The notes beneath the pieces are model-generated. The model made no database searches. It was not told the DNA's origin and worked only from the letters and a program-made list of their open reading frames with translations. This document shows positions 1-8,460 of a stretch of DNA of 64,000 nucleotides, one piece after another. The stretch spans positions 65,686-129,685 of the forward strand of contig CAZUMS010000008.1 of the NCBI GenBank assembly GCA_964621525.1. The letters run 5' to 3'. Position numbers and translations under genes: made by a program. Source of the stretch: CAZMGV01 sp964621525 [NCBI: uncultured bacterium] (GTDB lineage Bacteria > JAGRBM01). The first letter of the stretch is position 1. Each line of letters opens with the position of its first letter.

Positions 1-1
1 G

Positions 2-3000
2 GCTCTGAAGGGCGCTCCGGCCCCATCCGGTCCGGTCGAGATGCGCGAACGCGCCGTGACGCTGAACCGGCTGGGAATATTGCGCCAGCGGATCGGCGAC
101 ACCGGAGATGCCGAAATCCGGCTCTCGGAGTCGCTCGCACTCACCCGGAAAATCGGCGACCGGTCCGGAACCGCCGTCGTCCTGTCGGGACGGCTTCAGA
201 TGCTGGCTGCCAGGCCCACGGCAACGGACTGCAAGGGGTTGCTCAAGCTCGCACGGGAAGCCATCGCCGCACCGGGACAGGCGGAACCGGGAAGTGCGGC
301 GAGTCTGGCTTTTGCCCAGCTGCTGGAGCGTACGGCCATCGCCCAGATGCGGTGCGGACTGGACGAATCGGCGGCAGAGCGGCTTCAGCCGGTGCGCCAT
401 TTCGAATATGCCCGGCGGCTGCTCTCGGCTCATGAAGAGGAAACGGGCCGTTCGAACATTGTCCGGCAGCTTTCGCTCCTCCTGAACGAAGCGAGGGCGT
501 TCCGGTACGCGGGCCTTCCGGAAGGCATCCCCGGCGTGCTGGACCAGTTCCGGGAGCTCGCCCGGTTTTACCGGATTCCGGACCGGGAGCTGTGGGCTTC
601 GGCGGTGGAGTGCGAGACAGGAGTGGATGCGGCGGCCTGCCCGAAGGCTGCCGCCGGGATCGATTCACTCGGGCTCTGGAGCCCGTCCTTCCTTGGCGAC
701 GAAGAACGGATCGCCTCCTTCGGCGAGCTGCTCCGGAGGGACGCGGCCCGGCAGGCGTCGGCTCTGTCATCTGCCGAGATGCTGCTGACCGCGGAGGAGC
801 GCCTTCGCCGGCTGACGGTGAATGCCGCTGTGTTCCGGAACCCCGCGATTCCGGTGCGCTATCCGGACGGAGAACTGTTCGCCCGGTTCAGCAGGGCGTC
901 GCGGCAGTGGCGGGAGGCCGTCGCCAGCCTCATGACGGTAACGGAGAAAGCGGCCGGTTCTTCGGATGCGCAGGAGTTCCGTCAGCTTCAGCGGAAGGCT
1001 GACGATCTGGAAAAGGAATTCAGGGCAGTTTTTGATGCCATCACCCAGAAATCGCCCGAGCTTTCGGCCCTGGTCAGCCTGAGACCGGCTTCCGTTTCCG
1101 ACATTCAGTACGATCTCCCGGACGCTGAGACGGTTTATATTCCGCTGGGCGAAGGACAAAACGTCGTCCGGATGACGGCGAGAGAACTCACGATGCTCCC
1201 GGCCGGCGGACTGCCGGCCGATATTACCGGGAGCCAGTGGATCTCGGACCGGGTTCCGCCGCCGGGGCCCGTGCTCTCCCGGTACGTGTCGCTCGCCCAT
1301 TACCTCACGTCCTGGAGCCGCCGGAACGTGAACCGGCGCCGGGCTATTGTCGTTTCGGACGAAGGCATCAGGGACGAGGGCGATCCGCGGGAGAAACCCC
1401 TGCAGGCGGTTCTGGAAACCTTCGCCGGGGCGATTCCCGGCGTGCGCGGGTTTTTTTACGAGGGGAACGGACCGGCCGAGTTTCAGCGGGATCTCTCGAA
1501 TCTCGAGTCGCAATACCATTTCGTTCACATTCTCTCGCCGCTGGAACCTTCGCCGGAGGGGCCGAAGCTCAGTCTCCCGGGCGGCCGGCTGCCGGTGACG
1601 GGGTTTATGGCGCTGGCCGGAGAGCCGAATCTCTGGGTGCTGGCGAGAAACCGGCTGGAACAGCCTGCTGATCTGCTGGTGGCGGCCGAACTGGCGGCCT
1701 ACGGCGGCGCGCCGGGCCTTCTGGTCTCGGACGGACGGGCGGCCGAGGCCGCGAAGGTGAGAGGTGAAGCTGAACTCTGGAAAGGGTTTTATTCGCGGGC
1801 GATCCGGCTCGACGCTCCCCGTACGGCTGCGCTCTGGCAGGAGACGGTGAAGGAGCATCCTGATCTTGGCCGTTACGTTTATTACGGATACCCCGGCATC
1901 GCCGCCGGCGAAGTAAAACCGTTCGTCACGGGCGCCCTGAACGCTCTTGCTAACGAGACGGCGTCGGCTGCGGCCAGGAAAGACTGGCCCGCGGCTGTGC
2001 GCGCCGCCGAGCGGGCCGTCACCTGCATGGATGTGATCGGCGTCCCGCCTCCCCAGCTCGCCCAGATGCTGAACGCGGCGGTCTATTCGCTGAAACAGAT
2101 GGAAGAGTGGGGCCGGGCGGCTGCCTACGAAGACCGCCTCTCTAAACTGTATGCCGAGGCCGGAGCCTCCACGCAGGCTGCGCAGGCGCTCTACTTTGCC
2201 GGGCAGGACCTGTTGCGGGCCGGAAGGCCGGACGATGCTTTCGGGAGATTCGAGGATGCCCTCCGTCTCGCAGAGGGGAATCCGCAGGTGACTCTTGTAG
2301 TGGAGTCGGAGCGGGCCCGGGGCCTTGCACTCGCCGGCCGGTATGAAGAGGCGGTGGGCGTCTACACCGAAGCGATCCGTCAGGCGGAAGTGAGGGGAGA
2401 CAGGTCCAGCCAGTCGGAACTGCTCTACAACCGGGGGCGCATCCGGTACGAAAACCTGAACGACCCCGGCGGCGCGGCGCAGGATCTCGAAGCGGCCCAG
2501 ACGCTCGCCAGGTCGCTGCGCGATACAGCGATCCGGGCGAGACAGGACACGGGACCGCTCGAAGCGGCTATTCGCCGCAACCGGCTGACACTCGCGCTGG
2601 CCACACAGGCGAGAGGAAGGCTGCTGGAGGCTCTGGAGGAGTTCCGGGCGATCCGGCTGGACGCCGGAAGCCGCAAGGACCGTGAGCTCGAACTTCAGTC
2701 CTCCCTCTATGAGGCTTCGGTGCTATGGGGCTTCGGCCGTTCGGACGCCGCGCTAGCGGTGCTGCTTGCAGGCGGGGCCCCGGCTGATATTCCGGAACTC
2801 AAGGATGCCCCCCATGGCACAGCGGCCGATTACCTGAACCTGCTGGCGCTCGTGCACTGGTCCATGGGCAGCGAAAAGCTGTCCCTCGAGTCGTCCAAGG
2901 CGGCGCTTGCCGAAGCGCGGCGGGACCCGGACCCGGTGCGCCTTTCAGCCGTCCTCTCCACTTACGGCACGTCGCTCCGTGTGCTCGGTCTCGATGAGCC

Positions 3001-4636
3001 GGCGAAGCTCTATCTTTCGGAGGCCGAGAAGCTGGACCGCCGGACCGGGAACGCGGCCGGTCTCCGCTATGCCCTCCGCCAGCAGGCCCTCATTGCCGCC
3101 CGCACCGGACACCGGGAGGATGCGGCGAAGCTTCTGGACGAAGCCATTGGACTCGGAGAGCCCGGCACGGCTGCCGGTTCGAAGGAAGATTCCGTGATGC
3201 TCGAACTCCGCTGGTTGAGAGCGGAGCTGGCGGGAGCGACGGACGACGAAATGGGCAGGCTCTGGCGCGAAGCGAGAGCGGCGGGAAATCCGGCGCTCGT
3301 CGCCCGGATCGGCTCCCTCCGGCAAGAACCGGCCGAGGGGTCCGGTTCGGCCCCGGCGGCAGAGCTCGCCGGATACTGGCTCCGGGAAGGGCCGTCTTCT
3401 CCGGCGACGGAAGGCCGGTCGGGGCTGACCGCAGGTAAAGCGGCGGCATTCCGGGCGGCGGCACTGGAGACGGCGGACGCCGCGGCGGCCTTGTCCCTCT
3501 GGGAACGGGGGCGGCTCAAGGTTCTCCGCGATCTGACGGCGGATAACGGGCTGGCTCGGAGCGCCCTCGAAACCATCAGGATCTCTGGAGGCCGGACAGG
3601 GGCAGCTCAGCACGACCAGCTGGCCGAGGCCCGTGCTGCGGGCAGCCCGGCGCCGGCTCCGGTAATGACGGGGCCCTGGAAGTATCTGCTGGCCGACGCG
3701 GAGTTCCCCCTCCCGCAACCGGAGGCCGGTGAGGCCGTTCTGGTAGCGATGGATGGTTCGTCTCAGGGAGGGTGCCGCTGGTGGTGGCTCGCGCCGGGAG
3801 AGCTGCTGGACGCCCGCGTCCCCTGCGAACCGGGCACCCTCGGCGAAGCTGTACGGAACCTCTCGGAAAGCCTCGCCGTACAGGGACGGTTCGAGGCCGC
3901 ACTGGAGCAGTTCCGGTCGGGCTGGATTCCGGAGGCGATCCGGAAGCGTCTGGATGGACTTCCCGCCGGGAGCCGCCTTCTGCTGGAACTGGACGGCGAG
4001 TTCGCACGGCTGCCCTCGGCGGTGTTCGCCGGGCTTGGCCGTCCGCCGGGAGAAGGTCCCGTTACTGGCCAGATCGGAACGCTCTGGGAGCTGATGGTGA
4101 GGCCGTCCCGCGAAAGCCCTCCCGGCTTCAGGGTCGCGGGTGCCGGAGCGCCGAGGTTGAGGGCCGGATACGGCCTTACGCTCGCCAGTGACGGACGGGC
4201 GGAGTTCTACGGACAGGAACGGCAGGGACTCATGGAGCTGGAAAATGCTTCTGGATGGGTTCACTGCGCCGGAGAACTGAAACTGTCCGCCGTCTCGGTG
4301 TCGGGGCTCTATTGCGCAGGCGAACCGTTGGGGCTTGTCCCTGGAACTGGCGTGAGCGCCTCGGCCACCGAAGCATTCCCGGCCGCCCTCGAAGTGCTTG
4401 CGCTCCGGCTTAAGGGGCTCTCGCAGGGCATCCGTTCCCCCTGGATCCTGCCCCGCTGGCGGCGGGGGGCTTCTTCCGCGCAGTTCGTCCGCCGGACCTA
4501 CGAAAAGATGGCCTCGGGGGAGGCTTCGGAAACGGCCCTGCGCCGGACAGCGGGGGAAGTGGGCCGGGAATACGGCCATCCTTCGTCATGGGCCGGTTTC
4601 GAGCTGTTCGGGGCGATTGCCACGGATAATCCATGA
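2..4636 (+). CDS. TPR protein with two CHAT-like domains (5'-truncated by window edge)
   Basis: The frame is open from base 2; the first ATG is at 41, so the true start is probably outside the window. Numbering from that ATG gives 1531 residues. Roughly 1-190 and 640-1150 are helical, Ala/Leu-rich TPR-type repeats. Two regions have the CHAT (caspase HetF-associated with TPRs) layout: about 350-620, with a strand ending in His496 and a closing YVYYGYPG, and about 1200-1530, with His1408 and a closing HPSSWAGFELFG typical of CHAT C-termini. In the first, the strand that normally carries the catalytic Cys reads LWVLARNR with no Cys. In the second, the His-to-Cys spacing is abnormally short. Both may therefore be inactive, or active in a non-canonical way. 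A FecR gene follows 93 bp downstream. CHAT proteins are known as caspase-like proteases or scaffolds; the target here is unknown. Confidence 0.75.
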   Translation, partial: ALKGAPAPSGPVEMRERAVTLNRLGILRQRIGDTGDAEIRLSESLALTRKIGDRSGTAVVLSGRLQMLAARPTATDCKGLLKLAREAIAAPGQAEPGSAASLAFAQLLERTAIAQMRCGLDESAAERLQPVRHFEYARRLLSAHEEETGRSNIVRQLSLLLNEARAFRYAGLPEGIPGVLDQFRELARFYRIPDRELWASAVECETGVDAAACPKAAAGIDSLGLWSPSFLGDEERIASFGELLRRDAARQASALSSAEMLLTAEERLRRLTVNAAVFRNPAIPVRYPDGELFARFSRASRQWREAVASLMTVTEKAAGSSDAQEFRQLQRKADDLEKEFRAVFDAITQKSPELSALVSLRPASVSDIQYDLPDAETVYIPLGEGQNVVRMTARELTMLPAGGLPADITGSQWISDRVPPPGPVLSRYVSLAHYLTSWSRRNVNRRRAIVVSDEGIRDEGDPREKPLQAVLETFAGAIPGVRGFFYEGNGPAEFQRDLSNLESQYHFVHILSPLEPSPEGPKLSLPGGRLPVTGFMALAGEPNLWVLARNRLEQPADLLVAAELAAYGGAPGLLVSDGRAAEAAKVRGEAELWKGFYSRAIRLDAPRTAALWQETVKEHPDLGRYVYYGYPGIAAGEVKPFVTGALNALANETASAAARKDWPAAVRAAERAVTCMDVIGVPPPQLAQMLNAAVYSLKQMEEWGRAAAYEDRLSKLYAEAGASTQAAQALYFAGQDLLRAGRPDDAFGRFEDALRLAEGNPQVTLVVESERARGLALAGRYEEAVGVYTEAIRQAEVRGDRSSQSELLYNRGRIRYENLNDPGGAAQDLEAAQTLARSLRDTAIRARQDTGPLEAAIRRNRLTLALATQARGRLLEALEEFRAIRLDAGSRKDRELELQSSLYEASVLWGFGRSDAALAVLLAGGAPADIPELKDAPHGTAADYLNLLALVHWSMGSEKLSLESSKAALAEARRDPDPVRLSAVLSTYGTSLRVLGLDEPAKLYLSEAEKLDRRTGNAAGLRYALRQQALIAARTGHREDAAKLLDEAIGLGEPGTAAGSKEDSVMLELRWLRAELAGATDDEMGRLWREARAAGNPALVARIGSLRQEPAEGSGSAPAAELAGYWLREGPSSPATEGRSGLTAGKAAAFRAAALETADAAAALSLWERGRLKVLRDLTADNGLARSALETIRISGGRTGAAQHDQLAEARAAGSPAPAPVMTGPWKYLLADAEFPLPQPEAGEAVLVAMDGSSQGGCRWWWLAPGELLDARVPCEPGTLGEAVRNLSESLAVQGRFEAALEQFRSGWIPEAIRKRLDGLPAGSRLLLELDGEFARLPSAVFAGLGRPPGEGPVTGQIGTLWELMVRPSRESPPGFRVAGAGAPRLRAGYGLTLASDGRAEFYGQERQGLMELENASGWVHCAGELKLSAVSVSGLYCAGEPLGLVPGTGVSASATEAFPAALEVLALRLKGLSQGIRSPWILPRWRRGASSAQFVRRTYEKMASGEASETALRRTAGEVGREYGHPSSWAGFELFGAIATDNP

Positions 4637-4671
4637 TGTAACGTGAATCACCGATCCGGATACGCCTTCCG

Positions 4672-4709
4672 GGGTCCAATGGGACCCTGAAAGCCGGGCC
4701 GCAAGGCCC
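4672..4709 (+). promoter_or_regulatory. Tandem hairpins ahead of fecR-like gene
   Basis: Two perfect inverted repeats lie back to back between the CHAT gene and the next start codon: GGGTCC-AATG-GGACCC (4672-4687) and GGGCC-GCAA-GGCCC (4696-4709), the latter with a GNRA tetraloop. Neither has a long T-tract. They could form a weak terminator or processing site, or a 5' leader structure just before the GGAG ribosome-binding site. Confidence 0.35.
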
Positions 4710-4729
4710 TTCAAGATGGAGAACCGCTC

Positions 4730-5467
4730 ATGCCGAAGAACCGCTCCCTGACCGCCGCCATTCTCGCCGGAGCCGCCGCCACGGGCCTCACGCTCACGGC
4801 CGCTGTGGCTGGAACCGCCGCCCAGAAGAACGATACGGGTCTTGTTACGTTCGTACGCGGCGAAACGCAGAAGAAGACTTCCACGACCGACTGGGTGCCC
4901 GTGCCGGAGAAGTCCACGGTCGATTCGGGCGACACCATGCAGACCCGGCGCAAGTCCCGGGCCGAAGTCTCCATCGAATCGGGCAAGGTCGTCCGCCTCG
5001 ACGAGAACACCATCGTCGATCTCGTCAAGATGCTCGAACAGGAGCAACAGAAGCGCGAGGTCGAGCTGGACGTGAAGGAAGGCCAGGTGTGGGCGTCGAT
5101 CTCGTCCCTCGGCGCGAACGACGATTTCAAGATCAATTCCCCGTTCGCCGGGGCGGCCGTGCGCGGCACGGTGTTCAACTACGCCGTGACGGGCGACAAC
5201 CTGAAACTCGACGTCTTCAAGGGCGCCGTCGAGGTCTATAACCCCTTCAAGCCGCAGGACGTCCCCAAGCCCGGCCAGATCATCGTCGCCCCGCGCGATG
5301 TCCCCGGCCCCCGCGACGTCTCCCGCGAGGAGTGGACCAAGCTGCTCATCCAGAGCCGCCAGTCGGTCACGATCGGCGGGCAGGGCTCGGAGCCCGTCGT
5401 GAGCCCGGTCTCGAAGGAAACCCTCGACAGCGAATGGGTGAAGTGGAACGAGGGAAGGGACAAGTAG
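4730..5467 (+). CDS. FecR-domain exported protein
   Basis: 245 residues. An N-terminal signal peptide (Lys/Arg followed by an Ala/Gly/Leu-rich core, about 1-28) is followed by a FecR fold, about 40-165. The fold shows the typical features: a charged strand around VTFVRGETQKK, an AEVSIESGKVVRLDENT strand, and FKINSPFAGAAVRGTVFNY, where a conserved AVRGT turn marks the family. The start is supported by GGAG about 8 bases upstream. FecR proteins classically transduce periplasmic signals to ECF sigma factors, but this one lacks a transmembrane helix and an adjacent sigma gene, so a periplasmic or surface binding role is more likely. It follows the CHAT/TPR gene on the same strand. Its stop lies 3 bp from the convergent gpsA stop. 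Confidence 0.8.
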   Translation: MPKNRSLTAAILAGAAATGLTLTAAVAGTAAQKNDTGLVTFVRGETQKKTSTTDWVPVPEKSTVDSGDTMQTRRKSRAEVSIESGKVVRLDENTIVDLVKMLEQEQQKREVELDVKEGQVWASISSLGANDDFKINSPFAGAAVRGTVFNYAVTGDNLKLDVFKGAVEVYNPFKPQDVPKPGQIIVAPRDVPGPRDVSREEWTKLLIQSRQSVTIGGQGSEPVVSPVSKETLDSEWVKWNEGRDK

Positions 5468-5470
5468 GCG

Positions 5471-6511
5471 TCAGCTGCTTGTCAGGTAATCCAGTTCGGC
5501 CTTGAGCTCGCGGGCCATGATGTCGTGGATGGCCTGCCTGATCGATTTGCCTTCGTGCAGGACGCGGTAGACCTGCTCCATGATCGGGAGCTCGACGCCT
5601 TCACGTTTCGCGAGCATGTAGGCGGACCGTGAGGTCTCGACGCCTTCGGCCACCTGGTCCATCCCTTTCAGGATGTCGGCGATCTGCTCGCCTTTTCCGA
5701 GCCTGAGACCCACGGTGCGGTTGCGGGAGAGCTGGCCCGTGCAGGTGAGAATCAGGTCGCCCATGCCGGTCAGGCCCGCGAACGTGAGGGGGTTCGCGCC
5801 CCGCTTGATTCCGAGCCGGGTCATCTCGGCGATGCCCCGGGTGATGAGGGCCGCCTGGATATTGTGCCCTGCGCCGATGCCTTCCAGTGCACCGGCGGCG
5901 ATGGCGATGACGTTCTTGAGCGCGCCGCCCAGTTCCACGCCCACGACGTCGAAGCTTGTGTAAACCCGGAAATAAAGGCTGTGAAACCAGTGCTGGACGG
6001 TTCTGGCGATGCGGGGATTCTCGGCCGCGACCGTGACGGCAGTCGGCTGTCCGCGGGCGACCTCGAGGGCGAAGCTGGGCCCCGAAATATAGGCGAGCCG
6101 TCCGTGCCGCTCGATGGGCAGAACGTCCTGCATCATCTCGCTCATGGTCATGAGCGAACCGGCCTCGATGCCCTTCGAGGCGATGACGATGTTGGCGTCC
6201 GGGGCGAGGTGCTCCACAAGACTTGTGAACACGCTCCGGGTGAACTGGCTCGGCACCGCGCCCACGACCATGGCGGCGTCCCGCACGGCTTCGCGCAGGT
6301 CGTTGGTGGCCTGGACACCGGAATGCACCGTCACCCCCTTCAGGTACCGCGTCGTGTGATTCTCTTTCAGTCCCTGAACGACATCCCGGTCCCGGCCCCA
6401 CAGCCTCACGGGGTAACCTTTCGTCGCCAGAAGATGCGCCATGGCGGTTCCCCAGGAACCGGCGCCGACGACTGCTACGGAACGGGGCGGGGCGACGTCA
6501 GACGGTGGCAC
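5471..6511 (-). CDS. gpsA: NAD(P)-dependent glycerol-3-phosphate dehydrogenase
   Basis: 346 residues, normal length. It reduces dihydroxyacetone phosphate to sn-glycerol 3-phosphate for phospholipid synthesis in the cytoplasm. The N-terminal Rossmann motif VAVVGAGSWGTAMA is at about 12-25. The central catalytic region contains GGALKNVIAIAAG, with the active-site Lys, and the C-terminal domain has GLTGMGDLILTCTG. The start is GTG with GAGGT five bases upstream. It overlaps the end of the upstream pilB-like gene by 14 bp, so the two are translationally coupled. Confidence 0.96.
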   Translation of the reverse strand: MPPSDVAPPRSVAVVGAGSWGTAMAHLLATKGYPVRLWGRDRDVVQGLKENHTTRYLKGVTVHSGVQATNDLREAVRDAAMVVGAVPSQFTRSVFTSLVEHLAPDANIVIASKGIEAGSLMTMSEMMQDVLPIERHGRLAYISGPSFALEVARGQPTAVTVAAENPRIARTVQHWFHSLYFRVYTSFDVVGVELGGALKNVIAIAAGALEGIGAGHNIQAALITRGIAEMTRLGIKRGANPLTFAGLTGMGDLILTCTGQLSRNRTVGLRLGKGEQIADILKGMDQVAEGVETSRSAYMLAKREGVELPIMEQVYRVLHEGKSIRQAIHDIMARELKAELDYLTSS

Positions 6512-8339
6512 GCAGCACCTCGTCGAACGTCGTGATGCCCATGGCGAGCTTCTTCACCCCGGCCTCGCGGAGGGTGATCATCCCGTCGTCGATGGCCGCC
6601 TTGCGGATCTCCACGAGATCGGGGTTCGTGCGGATGAGCCTTCTGATCTTGTCCGTCATCGGCATGACTTCGTAGATACCCGACCGGCCTGCATAGCCGG
6701 AATACCGGCACGCCGGGCAGCCGATCGCCTTCTTCACCGGCAGGGGAGGCAGGTTTTTCGACGGAAGCTTCAGCTCGTCCATTTGTTCGGGCGTCAGCGT
6801 CACCTGCTCGCCGCATTCCGGGCATATTGACCGGAGGAGCCGCTGCGCCAGGACACCGAGCACCGTGGAGGCGATCAGATAGTCCTCGACGCCGAGGTCC
6901 AGAAGCCGGGTGATGGCCGCCGGAGCGTCATTCGTATGCAGCGTTGCGATGACCAGATGTCCGGTGAGCGCCGCCTGAATGGCCGCCTGCGCGGTTTCCT
7001 CGTCGCGGATCTCGCCCACCATGATCACGTCCGGGTCCTGCCGGAGCAGCACGCGGAGCGCTTCGGCGAAGGTGAGCCCGATCTTCGGGTTGATCGCCGT
7101 CTGGTTGAACTCCTCGATCACCATTTCGATGGGATCCTCGATGGTCGTGATCGAGACGTCGGGGCGGGAGACTTCCTTCAGGCCCGAATAGAGCGTCGTC
7201 GTCTTGCCGCTGCCCGTAGGGCCCGTGACCAGGATCAGGCCGTTCGCGGATTTCAGCATCTCGCGGAATTTCGTGAGGTCCTGCGGGAAGAAGCCGAGAC
7301 TGTCCAGGCTCTGGAGCACGGACGAGGCGTTGAGCAGGCGGATGACGAGCTTTTCGCCGAAGGCGACCGGAATGATGGAGACGCGGAGTTCCACTTCCTT
7401 GCCATAATGAGAGAGCTTCGTACGGCCGTCCTGCGGCCGGCGCTTTTCCGCGATATCGAGCCGGGCGCGGGTCTTGATGTGGCTGATCATGGCCGTCAGC
7501 ACGGGCCGTGGAACCTGTACCACCTCGTGCAGGTGGCCGTCGATCCGGAGGCGGATCACGGCGCGTTCGCGCTTGGGCTCGTAGTGGATGTCGCTTGCCC
7601 GCTGGTCGATGGCGTAGGCGAACAGGTAGTCCACGATCCGGATGATCTGGCGGTCGTTCGCCTCGATCTCGGATCCGGACTTGAGGTCGAACATGCTCTC
7701 CAGGTTGCCGAGATCGACCTGTTCGCCGCCGAACTCCTTGCCGGCCTTCTCGAGCGACTGGCGCAGGCCCCAGAATTCGCTGATGACCTTAAGGATGTCC
7801 GACCGGGACGAGAACACCGCCTTGAACTTCCGGTTCAGCGTGCGCTCGAGCTCGGGCAGGGCGTCCAGGACCGTAACGTCCGGAATGGCCACAATCGTCG
7901 CACCGCCCTCGTTCGAGAGCGGAATCAGCATGTGCCGCTGGGCGAACGCCTTGGGGAGCTGGGTCGTGACGAAATGCGGGTCCAGCTCCATGGGGACGAT
8001 CTTCCGGTAGGGGAGCTTGTACCCCTCGGCGAGGAACTGGACGATCCGGTCCTCATGGAGGAACTTGCCCGGCTGTCCGGGGATCTGGAGGTTAAGGTGG
8101 GCGACGATGTCGACCGGCGAGGGCCTTGCCGCCGCGCCCGTGAGGCCGAGGCGCGCATAGTCGGTACGGCGTTCCTTCGAGATGGTGTCGGCCAGCGTCC
8201 GCTCGCTCGCGACAATTTCCTTCGCTGCGTCGGCGGCCAGAAGGCCCCCCTTGACGAGCATCTGTGTCAGAAGCTGGGTAGTCAGCGGTGCGTGAGCCAA
8301 GATACCCGGTACGATATCTCCACTGCCGGTTCGGGGCAA
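6498..8339 (-). CDS. GspE/PilB-type secretion or pilus assembly ATPase
   Basis: 613 residues. The N-terminal part (about 20-190) resembles the GSPII_E/MshEN domain, which in some members binds c-di-GMP. The C-terminal part is a hexameric ATPase with Walker A GPTGSGKTTTLYSG, the downstream Asp box ITTIEDPIE, Walker B VIMVGEIRDEETA and His box ALTGHLVIATLHTNDA. A CPEC...CPAC zinc-binding tetracysteine segment follows, as in GspE and PilB. No other pilin or secretion genes are nearby, so type II secretion versus type IV pilus cannot be decided. The annotated start is TTG with no clear Shine-Dalgarno; a second TTG 13 codons in is an alternative. A c-di-GMP-type HD-GYP protein is divergently encoded next door. 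Confidence 0.9.
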   Translation of the reverse strand: MPRTGSGDIVPGILAHAPLTTQLLTQMLVKGGLLAADAAKEIVASERTLADTISKERRTDYARLGLTGAAARPSPVDIVAHLNLQIPGQPGKFLHEDRIVQFLAEGYKLPYRKIVPMELDPHFVTTQLPKAFAQRHMLIPLSNEGGATIVAIPDVTVLDALPELERTLNRKFKAVFSSRSDILKVISEFWGLRQSLEKAGKEFGGEQVDLGNLESMFDLKSGSEIEANDRQIIRIVDYLFAYAIDQRASDIHYEPKRERAVIRLRIDGHLHEVVQVPRPVLTAMISHIKTRARLDIAEKRRPQDGRTKLSHYGKEVELRVSIIPVAFGEKLVIRLLNASSVLQSLDSLGFFPQDLTKFREMLKSANGLILVTGPTGSGKTTTLYSGLKEVSRPDVSITTIEDPIEMVIEEFNQTAINPKIGLTFAEALRVLLRQDPDVIMVGEIRDEETAQAAIQAALTGHLVIATLHTNDAPAAITRLLDLGVEDYLIASTVLGVLAQRLLRSICPECGEQVTLTPEQMDELKLPSKNLPPLPVKKAIGCPACRYSGYAGRSGIYEVMPMTDKIRRLIRTNPDLVEIRKAAIDDGMITLREAGVKKLAMGITTFDEVLRATV

Positions 8340-8460
8340 CGGGTGATGTGGCTGATTTCCCAGTCAGTTCCCGGTGTGATACGTTGCGTCGAGGTTCGAG
8401 AGCGCAGCTTCGGGCCGGGCTTGCGGGTCCGGCTTCCTCTTCAAGGTCTGGGGAATCCGA

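Noticed and set aside
2945-4579. 544-codon minus-strand open frame opposite the CHAT gene
   Set aside because: High GC keeps antisense frames open; composition is Arg/Pro/Ser-rich with no domain pattern, and the plus strand has a convincing TPR/CHAT protein.
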